The translations under genes were made by a program, and so were the position numbers. Shown piece by piece: positions 6,083 through 11,410 of a stretch of 11,410 nucleotides of DNA; position 1 is the first letter of the stretch; the number at the start of each line of letters is the position of its first letter. This DNA comes from Pyramidobacter piscolens (GTDB lineage: Bacteria; Synergistota; Synergistia; Synergistales; Dethiosulfovibrionaceae). Where the stretch lies: contig SFDM01000058.1 of NCBI GenBank assembly GCA_004558205.1, forward strand, positions 1-11,410, read 5' to 3'. The notes beneath the pieces are model-generated. The model did not search any database. It saw nothing but the letters and a program-made list of their open reading frames with translations, and had not been told where the DNA came from.

Positions 6083-6904
6083 CTATTGAGCAGAGCCGCC
6101 GCCGTGGGCGAAGAGCCCGCTCCGCGCCAGGCGCGCGGCCACGTCGCGATTGATGCAGCGAATCAGCGTTTCACGCAGCTTGATGAACTCGGCGTTCTCA
6201 AAGCGCGCACTACGGGTGGCGTGGGCCTGGGGCGCGACAGGGCCGTCGAAGATCACGCCGCTGGGCGACTGCCCCAGCACGATGACACGGCTGCCGAGCA
6301 AAAGGGCCTCGTCCACGTCATGGGTGACGAAGAATACGGTCTTTTTGGGCTCATGCCTGGACCACAGATCCGACACCAAGTCTTGAAGCATGGCGCGCGT
6401 CACGGCGTCGAGGGCGCCAAAGGGCTCGTCCATCAGCATCACCGGCGGATCGACGGCGAAAACCTGGGCGATGGCTACACGCTGCTGCATTCCGCCCGAA
6501 AGCTCCTTGGGGAGTTTCCTATACACCGCGCTGTCGAAACCCACTTCGCGAAGCTTTTCCAGCGCGATATTTTTCAGTTCATCCCGGCTTCGCCTTGGGA
6601 AACGCTGTTTCAGCGCCAGCATGATGTTTTCGCCTGCCGTCATCCATGGAAACAGTCCGTAATCCTGAAAGACCACGCCGCGGTCGAGCCCCGCTTCTTC
6701 AATGACCTTTTCGCCGATCCGCAGTTCCCCCTGCGTCGGGCGCTCAAGCCCCGCCAGTAAACGCAGAAAGGTGCTCTTGCCGCATCCCGACTGGCCCAGC
6801 AGGCATACAAACTCACCCGCGGCGACGTGAAGTGAGATGTCCTTCAGGATCAGCTTGTCCTTCTCGTAGGCGAAGGACAGGTTTTGAACGGTGATGTCCT
6901 GCAC
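6083..6904 (-). CDS. ABC transporter ATPase, SsuB/TauB type
   Basis: The 273-residue nucleotide-binding subunit powers the importer from the cytoplasmic face. Walker A is GQSGCGKST (37-45), the Q-loop Gln is Q80 in VVFQDYGLFPWMT, the signature is LSGGMQQ (135-141), Walker B is VMLMDEP (155-161) and the H-loop is H195 in FFVTHDVDEA, so all motifs are intact. I chose GTG at 6904 because AGAGGAG lies 8 bases upstream and the protein then begins MQDITVQNLSF, as in relatives. An ATG at 6934 has no ribosome site, and longer readings add an AT-rich, unrelated N-terminus. It is first in the operon, 43 bases before the binding protein gene. The ~40 residues after the H-loop region (DGPVAP...) are the usual short SsuB/TauB-type tail. 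Confidence 0.92.
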   Translation of the reverse strand: MQDITVQNLSFAYEKDKLILKDISLHVAAGEFVCLLGQSGCGKSTFLRLLAGLERPTQGELRIGEKVIEEAGLDRGVVFQDYGLFPWMTAGENIMLALKQRFPRRSRDELKNIALEKLREVGFDSAVYRKLPKELSGGMQQRVAIAQVFAVDPPVMLMDEPFGALDAVTRAMLQDLVSDLWSRHEPKKTVFFVTHDVDEALLLGSRVIVLGQSPSGVIFDGPVAPQAHATRSARFENAEFIKLRETLIRCINRDVAARLARSGLFAHGGGSAQ

Positions 6905-7055
6905 AGTGCGCGCTCCTCTCTGCGTTTGCTTCATTCTTAATGGTTGTAATAACAATAACTTAGACATGAAAGATAATAACACCGGACTGCCTTTTTTGTA
7001 TTCTCCATTCAGAGAAACTTTTCCTTTATTCTGCTGGGCTTTTACAGTAGAAATC

Positions 7056-7085
7056 TTTATAAAAAAGAATACACATAATTCCAAA
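7056..7085 (-). promoter_or_regulatory. Candidate promoter of the ABC operon
   Basis: On the minus strand TTTGGA (7085-7080) and TATAAA (7061-7056) are 18 bases apart, which would leave a leader of about 145 bases before the GTG at 6904. The match is modest, and the AT-rich surroundings give other possibilities. A TTGT-AATA-ACAA dyad lies in the leader at 6944-6955. Confidence 0.25.
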
Positions 7086-7101
7086 ATGTGTGATTTTGTA
7101 A

Positions 7102-7245
7102 TTCATCTGGATAACCTTATCTTGGCTTTGTAGGAAAGATAAGTTCCAAGTTTTGTTCTTTCTTAGCGTCTTCTGGGGCATGTTCGTCGCTCTGGCGCTC
7201 TTTATTGCGGCTTGTCCGTTCCCGAAGCCCAAACATACGGACTAG
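7102..7245 (+). pseudogene. Small hydrophobic ORF, possible membrane-protein remnant
   Basis: This frame is open from 7102 to TAG at 7243-7245 and reads ...DKFQVLFFLSVFWG, then MFVALALFIAACPFP, then KPKHTD. It is one clear transmembrane segment with a polar tail. The only ATG is at 7180 (21 codons), with no Shine-Dalgarno before it; TTG at 7153 also lacks one. Base composition rises sharply in GC from about 7160 compared with the AT-rich 6935-7150, as expected for leftover coding sequence. It may be the tail of a lost membrane gene or a chance ORF. The family is not recognised. Confidence 0.25.
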
Positions 7246-7251
7246 ATAATC

Positions 7252-7261
7252 AGGTTAACCA
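7252..7261. promoter_or_regulatory. Operator-like palindrome AGGTTAACCA
   Basis: This matches the perfect palindrome at 10493-10502 at nine of ten positions and contains the full GGTTAACC core. It lies about 350 bases upstream of the ABC operon start and downstream of the dehydratase, so its target is unclear. A GntR/FCD protein is the likely binder because the same motif flanks that gene. Confidence 0.35.
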
Positions 7262-7320
7262 GCCGGTTTCTCGGAGGCGTGAAGGCTTCGTGATGAAAGG
7301 GGAGTTCAGATCTCCCAGAA

Positions 7321-7418
7321 GTGTTCCACGTAGAACTATGCTCTTCAGGGGAAAATAATGACAAAAAAGGAAGAGTTCCTCGCAAAATCTTGCGGGAGCT
7401 CTTCCTTTTGTTATGATA
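7321..7418 (+). repeat. Repeat R2, copy B, with degenerate parS and hairpin
   Basis: This is a gapless homologue of 3663-3760. The parS-like element is decayed here (TGTTCCACGTAGAACT, 7322-7337). The hairpin is better than in copy A: outer arms 7365-7375 and 7399-7409 form 11 perfect pairs, and the inner arms 7381-7385 and 7390-7394 form 5 pairs. It lies about 220 bases past the end of the dehydratase; on that strand the stem runs into TTTTTT, so it may terminate that transcript. Orientation on the plus strand is the same as copy A. Confidence 0.85.
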
Positions 7419-7630
7419 GAAATGATCGTTGAAGAACTGACAGACGGGATCGAAAGATTGAATCACAAAGGATGAAAAGAAGGGGACTCGGCGGCCGCAA
7501 AGGAGAAACAGGAATGCGGCGCTTATCTCGAGAACTTTCAATGCATTTCAGCCTTTATTTTCTCCCGGCACGTCGTGACGCGCCCTTGACTCTTCCACTG
7601 TGCGCTGAAATGCGCTGCAAAATACCGGCC

Positions 7631-9286
7631 TTACAGCCACAGAGCTCCTTCGTCGGCGCCCGTGACCTTTTCGCGGTAGGATTTCAGCAGGCCTTTGACT
7701 TCTTTCAGCGCGGGCATCTTGAGGTTCTTTTTGCGCTCTTCCAGCGTCTTTTCGTCCACCAGCAAGCTGATTGTGCAGGCGTTGAGGTCGATTTCGATCT
7801 CGTCGCCGTTTTCCACGCAGGCCAGAGGGCCTCCCACGTAGGCTTCAGGCGTGATGTGCCCTACGCAGGGGCCGCGGGTCGCGCCGGAGAATCGACCGTC
7901 GGTGATCATGGCCACCGAGGTGTGCAGCCCCATGCCCACCAGCATGGCCGCGGGGATGGAGAGCTCCCTCATGCCGGGGCCGCCCTTAGGCCCTTCATAG
8001 CGGACTACGAGCACGCAGCCGGGCTTGACGTCGCCTTCAAGAAGATAATCGCGGACTTCCTCTTCGGAGTTGAAGACCACCGCAGGGCCCTTATGGTAGT
8101 ACATGGCGGGTTCCACTCCGGTCTTTTTGACCACGGCGCCGAGGGGCGCCAGGTTGCCCTTGAGGATGGAGAAGCAGCCGTTGGGTGAGATCGGTTTCTC
8201 CACGGTGCCGATTACCGCCGGATCTACGCGGATCGGCGCGTGGTCGAGGAATTCGCGCAGAGTGACGCCCATGACGGATTTCACGTCCAGGTTCATGCAG
8301 TCGCGCAGCGTCTTCAGGATGGCGGGCACGCCGCCGGCGTTGTGGAAATCGGTGATGTTGTACTTTGACGAAGGCTTGTACTTGGAGATCGTGGGTACCG
8401 ATTTCTGAATGGCGTCGATTTCCTCGACGCTTAAGGGCATGTCCAGGGCGCGGCTGATGGCAAGCAGGTGAAGCACGGCGTTGGTGGAACCGCCGATGCC
8501 CGAAATGTACTTGATGCCGTTCTCGAGGTTTTCACGGGTGAGGATATCCCTAAAGCAGAGGTTCTCGCGGACCATGGCGACGATCCGCTCGCCCATGTCG
8601 CGGGCCTGGCGGGCTTTTGCCGCGTCGTTGGCGAGCATGGTGGCCGAGCCGTAGGGAGCCAGTCCCACCGCTTCGAGAAACGTGGCCATGGTGTTGGCCG
8701 TCCCCATCATGGAGCAGGTGCCGCCGGAAGCGCACATGCACTGTTCCCAGCGATGGAAGGTTTCTTCCGTGATGGCGCCGCTGTTGAACTTGCCGATGGC
8801 TTCCTTGAGGTCGCAGGTGACGTAGACGTTGCCACCGTCAGAATAGGGCATCATGGCGCCGGCCGCGAGAAAGACCGTGGGTAGGTTCAGCTGGGCCGCG
8901 GCCATGGTCATGCCGGGGACGATCTTGTCGCAGGAACAGAGCATGACCAGCCCTTCAAAACCATGGGCCAGAACCATGCCTTCGATGGAGCGGCAGATCA
9001 GGTCGCGCTGGGGAAGCACGGCGTGCATTCCAGCGCCCTGGGCCATGCCGTCGCAAGGCGCTGGAACGTTGAACTCCACAGGCGTGCCGCCCGCCGCCCA
9101 GATTCCTTCTCGAACGTACTGCGCTAGTTCTTTGAGGGGTTTGTGCCCCGGATTTGCGTCGGTCCAGGAGTTGACGATGGCGATGGACGGTTTTTTCAGA
9201 TCGGCGTTGCGGTAACCGCAGGAATTCATAAGCCCGATATAGTAGGCTTCGGTGGTGTCTTTGACGTTGCCTCTGTGGTGAACCAT
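7631..9286 (-). CDS. IlvD/Edd-family dehydratase (dihydroxy-acid or sugar-acid)
   Basis: The 551-residue Fe-S and Mg-dependent dehydratase should remove water from a 2,3-dihydroxy acid to give a 2-keto acid. ATG at 9286 follows GGGAGGA. Readable motifs are NSWTDANPGH (39-48), PCDGMAQG (77-84), CSCDKIVPGM (117-126, with Fe-S Cys119 and the Lys121 that is carbamylated in relatives), GGTCSMMGTANTM (188-200, Cys191) and the C-terminal TDGRFSGATRG (462-472) with the catalytic Ser467. The first position lacks the Cys of the classical [2Fe-2S] type (PGH instead of PCN), as in E. coli-type IlvD. No ilv or leu genes are near; instead a GntR/FCD regulator is divergent and a TTT importer follows, which favours a catabolic aldonate or similar hydroxy-acid dehydratase over valine/isoleucine synthesis. 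I therefore give no symbol. Confidence 0.9.
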   Translation of the reverse strand: MVHHRGNVKDTTEAYYIGLMNSCGYRNADLKKPSIAIVNSWTDANPGHKPLKELAQYVREGIWAAGGTPVEFNVPAPCDGMAQGAGMHAVLPQRDLICRSIEGMVLAHGFEGLVMLCSCDKIVPGMTMAAAQLNLPTVFLAAGAMMPYSDGGNVYVTCDLKEAIGKFNSGAITEETFHRWEQCMCASGGTCSMMGTANTMATFLEAVGLAPYGSATMLANDAAKARQARDMGERIVAMVRENLCFRDILTRENLENGIKYISGIGGSTNAVLHLLAISRALDMPLSVEEIDAIQKSVPTISKYKPSSKYNITDFHNAGGVPAILKTLRDCMNLDVKSVMGVTLREFLDHAPIRVDPAVIGTVEKPISPNGCFSILKGNLAPLGAVVKKTGVEPAMYYHKGPAVVFNSEEEVRDYLLEGDVKPGCVLVVRYEGPKGGPGMRELSIPAAMLVGMGLHTSVAMITDGRFSGATRGPCVGHITPEAYVGGPLACVENGDEIEIDLNACTISLLVDEKTLEERKKNLKMPALKEVKGLLKSYREKVTGADEGALWL

Positions 9287-9333
9287 TGATAAATCCTCCC
9301 TGAATTGTTAAGATAGAAAAACGGATCGCCGCA

Positions 9334-9365
9334 CGCCGGCACGGTGTGATATTTTTATGCCGGCG
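9334..9365. other. 8-bp inverted repeat in the dehydratase leader
   Basis: CGCCGGCA at 9334-9341 pairs perfectly with TGCCGGCG at 9358-9365 around a 16-base AT-rich loop. It sits about 50 bases before the dehydratase ATG, between the operator/promoter region and the gene. It could be an mRNA hairpin or a second protein-binding site; no U tract follows on either strand. Confidence 0.4.
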
Positions 9366-9409
9366 GCCGTCTGCGGGAATCTGGTTGGGAAACAGGAAAA
9401 GGTTCAGCC

Positions 9410-9440
9410 TGATTAACCATGGTTGAATTCATGATATAAT
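9410..9440 (+). promoter_or_regulatory. gntR promoter with overlapping operator
   Basis: A perfect TATAAT lies at 9435-9440, and TTAACC at 9413-9418 is a fair -35 box with a 16-base spacer. The -35 box is inside TGATTAACCA (9410-9419), one mismatch from the palindrome TGGTTAACCA found upstream of the TTT genes. A second overlapping palindrome, AACCATGGTT (9415-9424), shares these bases. A repressor bound here would block gntR transcription and could act on the divergent dehydratase. Confidence 0.55.
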
Positions 9441-9572
9441 ACTCCCATTCTGTGAAAAAATGCAAGTCCCTGATCGAAGATGCCGCGGTGAAAGTTTGCA
9501 TTGAGAGGATACCGCTGGAGTGGAAGCGTCGAAACTGCCGCCGAGCCAGAGGATTTTAAGGAGCGCGTGACG

Positions 9573-10307
9573 ATGAATAAAAGAAAAATGGAACAGGTGA
9601 AGACGATTCTGCAGGCAATCCAAAGCGGCGCGATTGTACGCGGCGGAAAACTGCTGAGTGAACGCGAACTGGAGGCCTACTTCAACATGTCTCGCCTTCA
9701 TATCCGTGAATGTCTGATTATACTTGAGGCTTACGGCGTTCTGGAAATCCGCGAGCGTCAGGGGATCTTTGTCGAGAATCGGGACGTGGACAACGCCTTT
9801 CGCGCGTTGAGCGGTTTTCAGTCCTCATGGCCCATTGGGCTTTACGCGGAGATATCCGAAGTCAGAAACTTGGTGGAGATCCCGGCGGCGCGGCTTGCGG
9901 CGGCGCGGCGCAACGACGCCGACGTGGCCCGCATGAAAGAATGTCTCCAGATGATGGAGTCTGTCATCAAGCTCGACAGCCCTGAACGCGGTATTAAAGG
10001 CTCCCGGTGGAACAGTATTTTTCACAATCTAATTGCCACGGCAGCCCATAATATGGTGCTGCTTCGCGCTTATGAAGGGCTGATTGCCCTGTCGCAGAAC
10101 ACCATCGACACGCTTCACATGGGCAATTTCAACAAGCTGCCCCAAGACGCGTGGCCCGAGTCGATCCTGGAGGAACACCGAAAGTTGGCAGAGGCCATCT
10201 TCAACCAGGATGCTGAACTGGCGGGAGAATTGATGAACATCCATCTGGAACGGACTGATTATCGATATCACCTGAGTTGCTGCCCCAGCGCACATCAAAA
10301 AATATAA
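9573..10307 (+). CDS. GntR-family transcriptional regulator, FCD type
   Basis: The 244-residue DNA-binding protein likely represses or activates the neighbouring dehydratase and transporter in response to their substrate. ATG at 9573 follows TAAGGAG at 9-base spacing; an upstream in-frame start would add 24 non-family residues. The winged helix-turn-helix covers about residues 10-68 (KLLSERELEAYFNMSRLHIRE, then wing GVLEIRERQGIFV). The C-terminal all-helical FCD ligand domain begins around 93 (EISEVRNLVEIPAARLAA). Histidines expected to bind metal or ligand are at H151 (SIFHNLIATAAHN), H202 (EEHRKLAEAI) and H224 (MNIHLERT). It is divergent from the dehydratase and has its own terminator at 10316-10366, so it is probably monocistronic. 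Confidence 0.92.
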   Translation: MNKRKMEQVKTILQAIQSGAIVRGGKLLSERELEAYFNMSRLHIRECLIILEAYGVLEIRERQGIFVENRDVDNAFRALSGFQSSWPIGLYAEISEVRNLVEIPAARLAAARRNDADVARMKECLQMMESVIKLDSPERGIKGSRWNSIFHNLIATAAHNMVLLRAYEGLIALSQNTIDTLHMGNFNKLPQDAWPESILEEHRKLAEAIFNQDAELAGELMNIHLERTDYRYHLSCCPSAHQKI

Positions 10308-10315
10308 AAAAGCTT

Positions 10316-10366
10316 AAGCCCTGAAGTACGATATCCCTTGTGCTTTGGGCTTTTTTTATTTTTTTC
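10316..10366 (+). terminator. Intrinsic terminator of gntR
   Basis: AAGCCC (10316-10321) pairs with GGGCTT (10347-10352). Inside, AAGTAC (10324-10329) pairs with GTGCTT (10340-10345), allowing one G-T pair. The stem is followed by TTTTTATTTTTTT. It starts 9 bases past the gntR stop codon. Confidence 0.9.
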
Positions 10367-10408
10367 AAAAATAGCATGCATCATAAACCAGCAAAATTCG
10401 TTCTTATT

Positions 10409-10437
10409 TTGTTATGGGATATTATGATTGTTATTCT
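10409..10437 (+). promoter_or_regulatory. Candidate promoter of the TTT genes
   Basis: TTGTTA (10409-10414) and TATTCT (10432-10437) are 17 bases apart, four of six consensus bases in each. A second candidate is TTGCTC (10443-10448) with TAAGCT (10466-10471), also at 17 bases. Either would place the palindrome at 10493-10502 just downstream of transcription start, a typical repressor position. Confidence 0.35.
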
Positions 10438-10492
10438 ATGGCTTGCTCTCCTGAAAAAAAGGTGCTAAGCTCTTTGTCATTCAGGTAGATCA

Positions 10493-10502
10493 TGGTTAAC
10501 CA
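10493..10502. promoter_or_regulatory. Operator-like palindrome TGGTTAACCA
   Basis: This is a perfect 10-bp palindrome of the form TGGT-N2-ACCA, the layout known for operators of GntR/FadR-subfamily regulators such as UxuR/ExuR. It lies between the gntR terminator and the TTT genes. Near-copies are at 9410-9419 and 7252-7261. Confidence 0.5.
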
Positions 10503-10552
10503 GAATGACGGCAACCCTGTCTTTCTGAATAGCCCTGTCGGGTTCAAGGTGC

Positions 10553-10572
10553 GCGCGAAAGCCCGTTCGCGC
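10553..10572. other. 7-bp hairpin in the TTT leader
   Basis: GCGCGAA (10553-10559) pairs with TTCGCGC (10566-10572) around a 6-base loop. It lies in the ~170-base stretch between the palindrome and the first TTT start codon. No T tract follows. The remainder of 10308-10673 shows no gene. Confidence 0.35.
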
Positions 10573-10673
10573 TGAAAATCGAGGACCTGTGCGCTCTGAG
10601 GCGTTCCTTTTGAGGGAGAGGAATAGGAGATTGATCTCTTTTTCGGTTACCCAAAAACGAGGAGGCTTTTGTC

Positions 10674-10799
10674 GTGAGGAATTGGAAATCATTTTTACGC
10701 GCTTCAGCGGCGTCTGCCGCTTGCGCGGCCTTGCCGCGCCGCAGGTTCTGTTGTGAGAGACGGAGCACAGGTCTTTTGAGGTTTGGGGAGGTGGCCTAA
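10674..10799 (+). pseudogene. Probable remnant of tctC-type binding protein (signal peptide)
   Basis: GTG at 10674 sits 8 bases after a textbook GAGGAGG site and begins MRNWKSFL then RASAASAACAAL: a Sec signal peptide with basic start and Ala-rich core. After residue 20 the sequence turns to PRRRFCCERRSTG, which resembles no secreted protein, and it ends at TAA 10797-10799, one base before tctB. TTT loci normally carry a ~320-residue TctC binding protein in this position. The simplest reading is an internal deletion that removed almost all of tctC. Two small hairpins (10706-10721 and 10723-10739) cover the point where the signal peptide ends and might mark the junction. Alternatives are a real 41-residue small protein or an mRNA leader ORF. 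Confidence 0.4.
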
Positions 10800-10800
10800 C

Positions 10801-11244
10801 ATGACCTATTTTGTTCAGCATCTCCTTTTTTCTGCCTTTACCGTTTCCATTGGACTCTATTTTTACGTTGCGGCCAACGCGATGCCCGACTCAGCGAGAA
10901 TGTTTCCCCAGATGATGGCGGTTTTGATCTTCCTTTTCAGCGGACTGATGGTTTTCAATGCCTGGCGCGCGCCTGAAGACGGCGTGAAAGTAAAGATCAA
11001 CGTCCTTCGCGTGACGGTTTTTGCCGCCGGCGTCGCCGTCTACATCGCGAGCACCGAAGCTCTGGGGTATTTCATCTCCACGCCGTTGTTCATGGTGGCG
11101 GGCTACCTCTACCTGCGGGCGGCAAGCCTGTTGAAGGCGGCGCTCATCGCGCTGAGCTTTTCGGTCTTTGTCTATCTGCTGTTCGTCCGTTTTCTCAATC
11201 TCCCGGTACCCATGGGATTGCTCGAATCGGTCCTTGGGGCCTAG
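10801..11244 (+). CDS. tctB: TTT transporter small membrane subunit, TctB family
   Basis: The 147-residue inner-membrane protein is the small subunit of a secondary, binding-protein-dependent carboxylate importer. ATG at 10801 follows GGGGAGGTGG at good spacing; a TTG 18 bases upstream overlaps that site and is unlikely. Four hydrophobic segments are visible near residues 5-25, 36-54, 70-86 and 93-135 (the last splits in two). Family hallmarks are PDSARMFPQMMA (29-40), the LGYFISTPLF stretch and the C-terminal FLNLPVPMGLLE. It follows the putative tctC remnant by one base and precedes tctA by 21 bases, so the three are one transcription unit. The substrate is a carboxylate, not specified by sequence. 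Confidence 0.88.
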   Translation: MTYFVQHLLFSAFTVSIGLYFYVAANAMPDSARMFPQMMAVLIFLFSGLMVFNAWRAPEDGVKVKINVLRVTVFAAGVAVYIASTEALGYFISTPLFMVAGYLYLRAASLLKAALIALSFSVFVYLLFVRFLNLPVPMGLLESVLGA

Positions 11245-11265
11245 GATGAAAGGGGAGACTGAAGA

Positions 11266-11410
11266 ATGTGGAACAGTGTTCTTACCGGTTTAACGAACGT
11301 CTTTCATATTTCTAATTTACTTGCGCTTGTGGGCGGTACGGGGCTCGGCCTTCTGGTCGGCGCGATGCCGGGGCTGTCGGCCACGATGGCTATCGCGCTG
11401 CTGGTGCCCG
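11266..11410 (+). CDS. tctA: TTT transporter large permease, TctA family (partial)
   Basis: The first 48 codons of the large subunit are present; the gene leaves the window at the right edge. ATG at 11266 follows GGGGAG at 11252-11257. The protein starts MWNSVLTGLTNVFHIS and quickly reaches GLGLLVGAMPGLSATMAIALLVP, the G-x3-G-x2-PGLSATM signature of the TctA N-terminus (usually GALPGLSATM). Full-length members have about 500 residues and 10-12 membrane helices. It follows tctB in the usual order. Confidence 0.9.
   Translation, partial: MWNSVLTGLTNVFHISNLLALVGGTGLGLLVGAMPGLSATMAIALLVP

Noticed and set aside
6086..6760. 224-codon rightward open frame
   Set aside because: Antisense to the ATPase, whose Walker A, signature and Walker B motifs are intact in the other strand.
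6905..7084. N-terminal extension of the ATPase by 60 residues
   Set aside because: The extra residues are encoded in AT-rich DNA, lack similarity to the family and have no RBS, while GTG at 6904 has AGAGGAG at 8 bases.
6905..7140. TPP or other riboswitch ahead of the NMT1-type ABC operon
   Set aside because: I could not find the conserved CUGAGA/ACCUGA core or a comparable multi-stem fold in the leader.
7322..7337. Second functional parS site
   Set aside because: TGTTCCACGTAGAACT breaks the CACGTG core and the last base; ParB sites rarely tolerate core changes, so I treat it as decayed.
7242..7541. 99-codon leftward open frame across repeat copy B
   Set aside because: It runs through the hairpin repeat and its residues reflect the palindromic DNA; no RBS or similarity.
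7472..8188. 238-codon rightward open frame beginning before the dehydratase end
   Set aside because: Most of it is antisense to the dehydratase C-terminus, and no recognisable protein or ribosome site supports it.

Overview
The window looks like a piece of a moderately GC-rich chromosome of an anaerobic bacterium. A Synergistota-like organism (Pyramidobacter/Cloacibacillus type) is my best guess, from the base composition, strong Shine-Dalgarno sites, the mix of uptake systems, and a YczE-type membrane protein beside a CD3324-type small regulator. That is inference; there is no rRNA or marker gene here. No tRNA, rRNA, CRISPR array, transposase or phage gene is visible.

Layout. (1) 1-438: no gene; the first 126 bases are unassigned, followed by a truncated copy of a dispersed repeat and a bidirectional-looking terminator. 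(2) 439-1612: a divergent pair fired from two back-to-back promoters. Leftward is a YczE-like membrane protein broken by a one-base deletion in a G7 run; rightward is a CD3324/Mor-like small DNA-binding protein broken by an out-of-frame deletion, with a structured leader and a perfect terminator. (3) 1667-3554: two intact rightward genes, a D-2-hydroxyacid dehydrogenase and a class I SAM-dependent methyltransferase. (4) 3555-4194: a gene-free stretch with an 18-bp parS-like palindrome in a 98-bp repeat carrying a hairpin, a ~255-bp palindromic MITE-like repeat, and a leftward terminator. (5) 6904-4195, leftward: a complete NitT/TauT-type ABC importer operon (ATPase, binding protein, permease). 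(6) 6905-7630: a gene-free stretch with the second copy of the hairpin repeat, an operator-like palindrome and a small hydrophobic ORF remnant. (7) 9286-7631 leftward: an IlvD/Edd-family dehydratase. (8) 9573-10307 rightward: a GntR/FCD regulator divergent from it. (9) 10674-11410 rightward: a tripartite tricarboxylate transporter (TTT) locus with a probable signal-peptide remnant of tctC, then tctB and the start of tctA, which runs off the window.

How it fits together. The dehydratase, GntR/FCD regulator and TTT importer look like a locus for uptake and dehydration of a hydroxylated organic acid. Three near-identical 10-bp palindromes (consensus TGGTTAACCA) lie between genes: in the gntR promoter region, upstream of the TTT genes, and between the dehydratase and the ABC operon. 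They fit the TGGT-N2-ACCA operator form of this regulator class and suggest a small local regulon. The most striking non-coding signal is the 98-bp repeat: its two copies differ in ways that keep the hairpin paired, with compensatory changes on both strands of the stem. The window also shows repeated gene decay: a frameshift, an internal deletion, a probable tctC remnant and an orphan hydrophobic tail.
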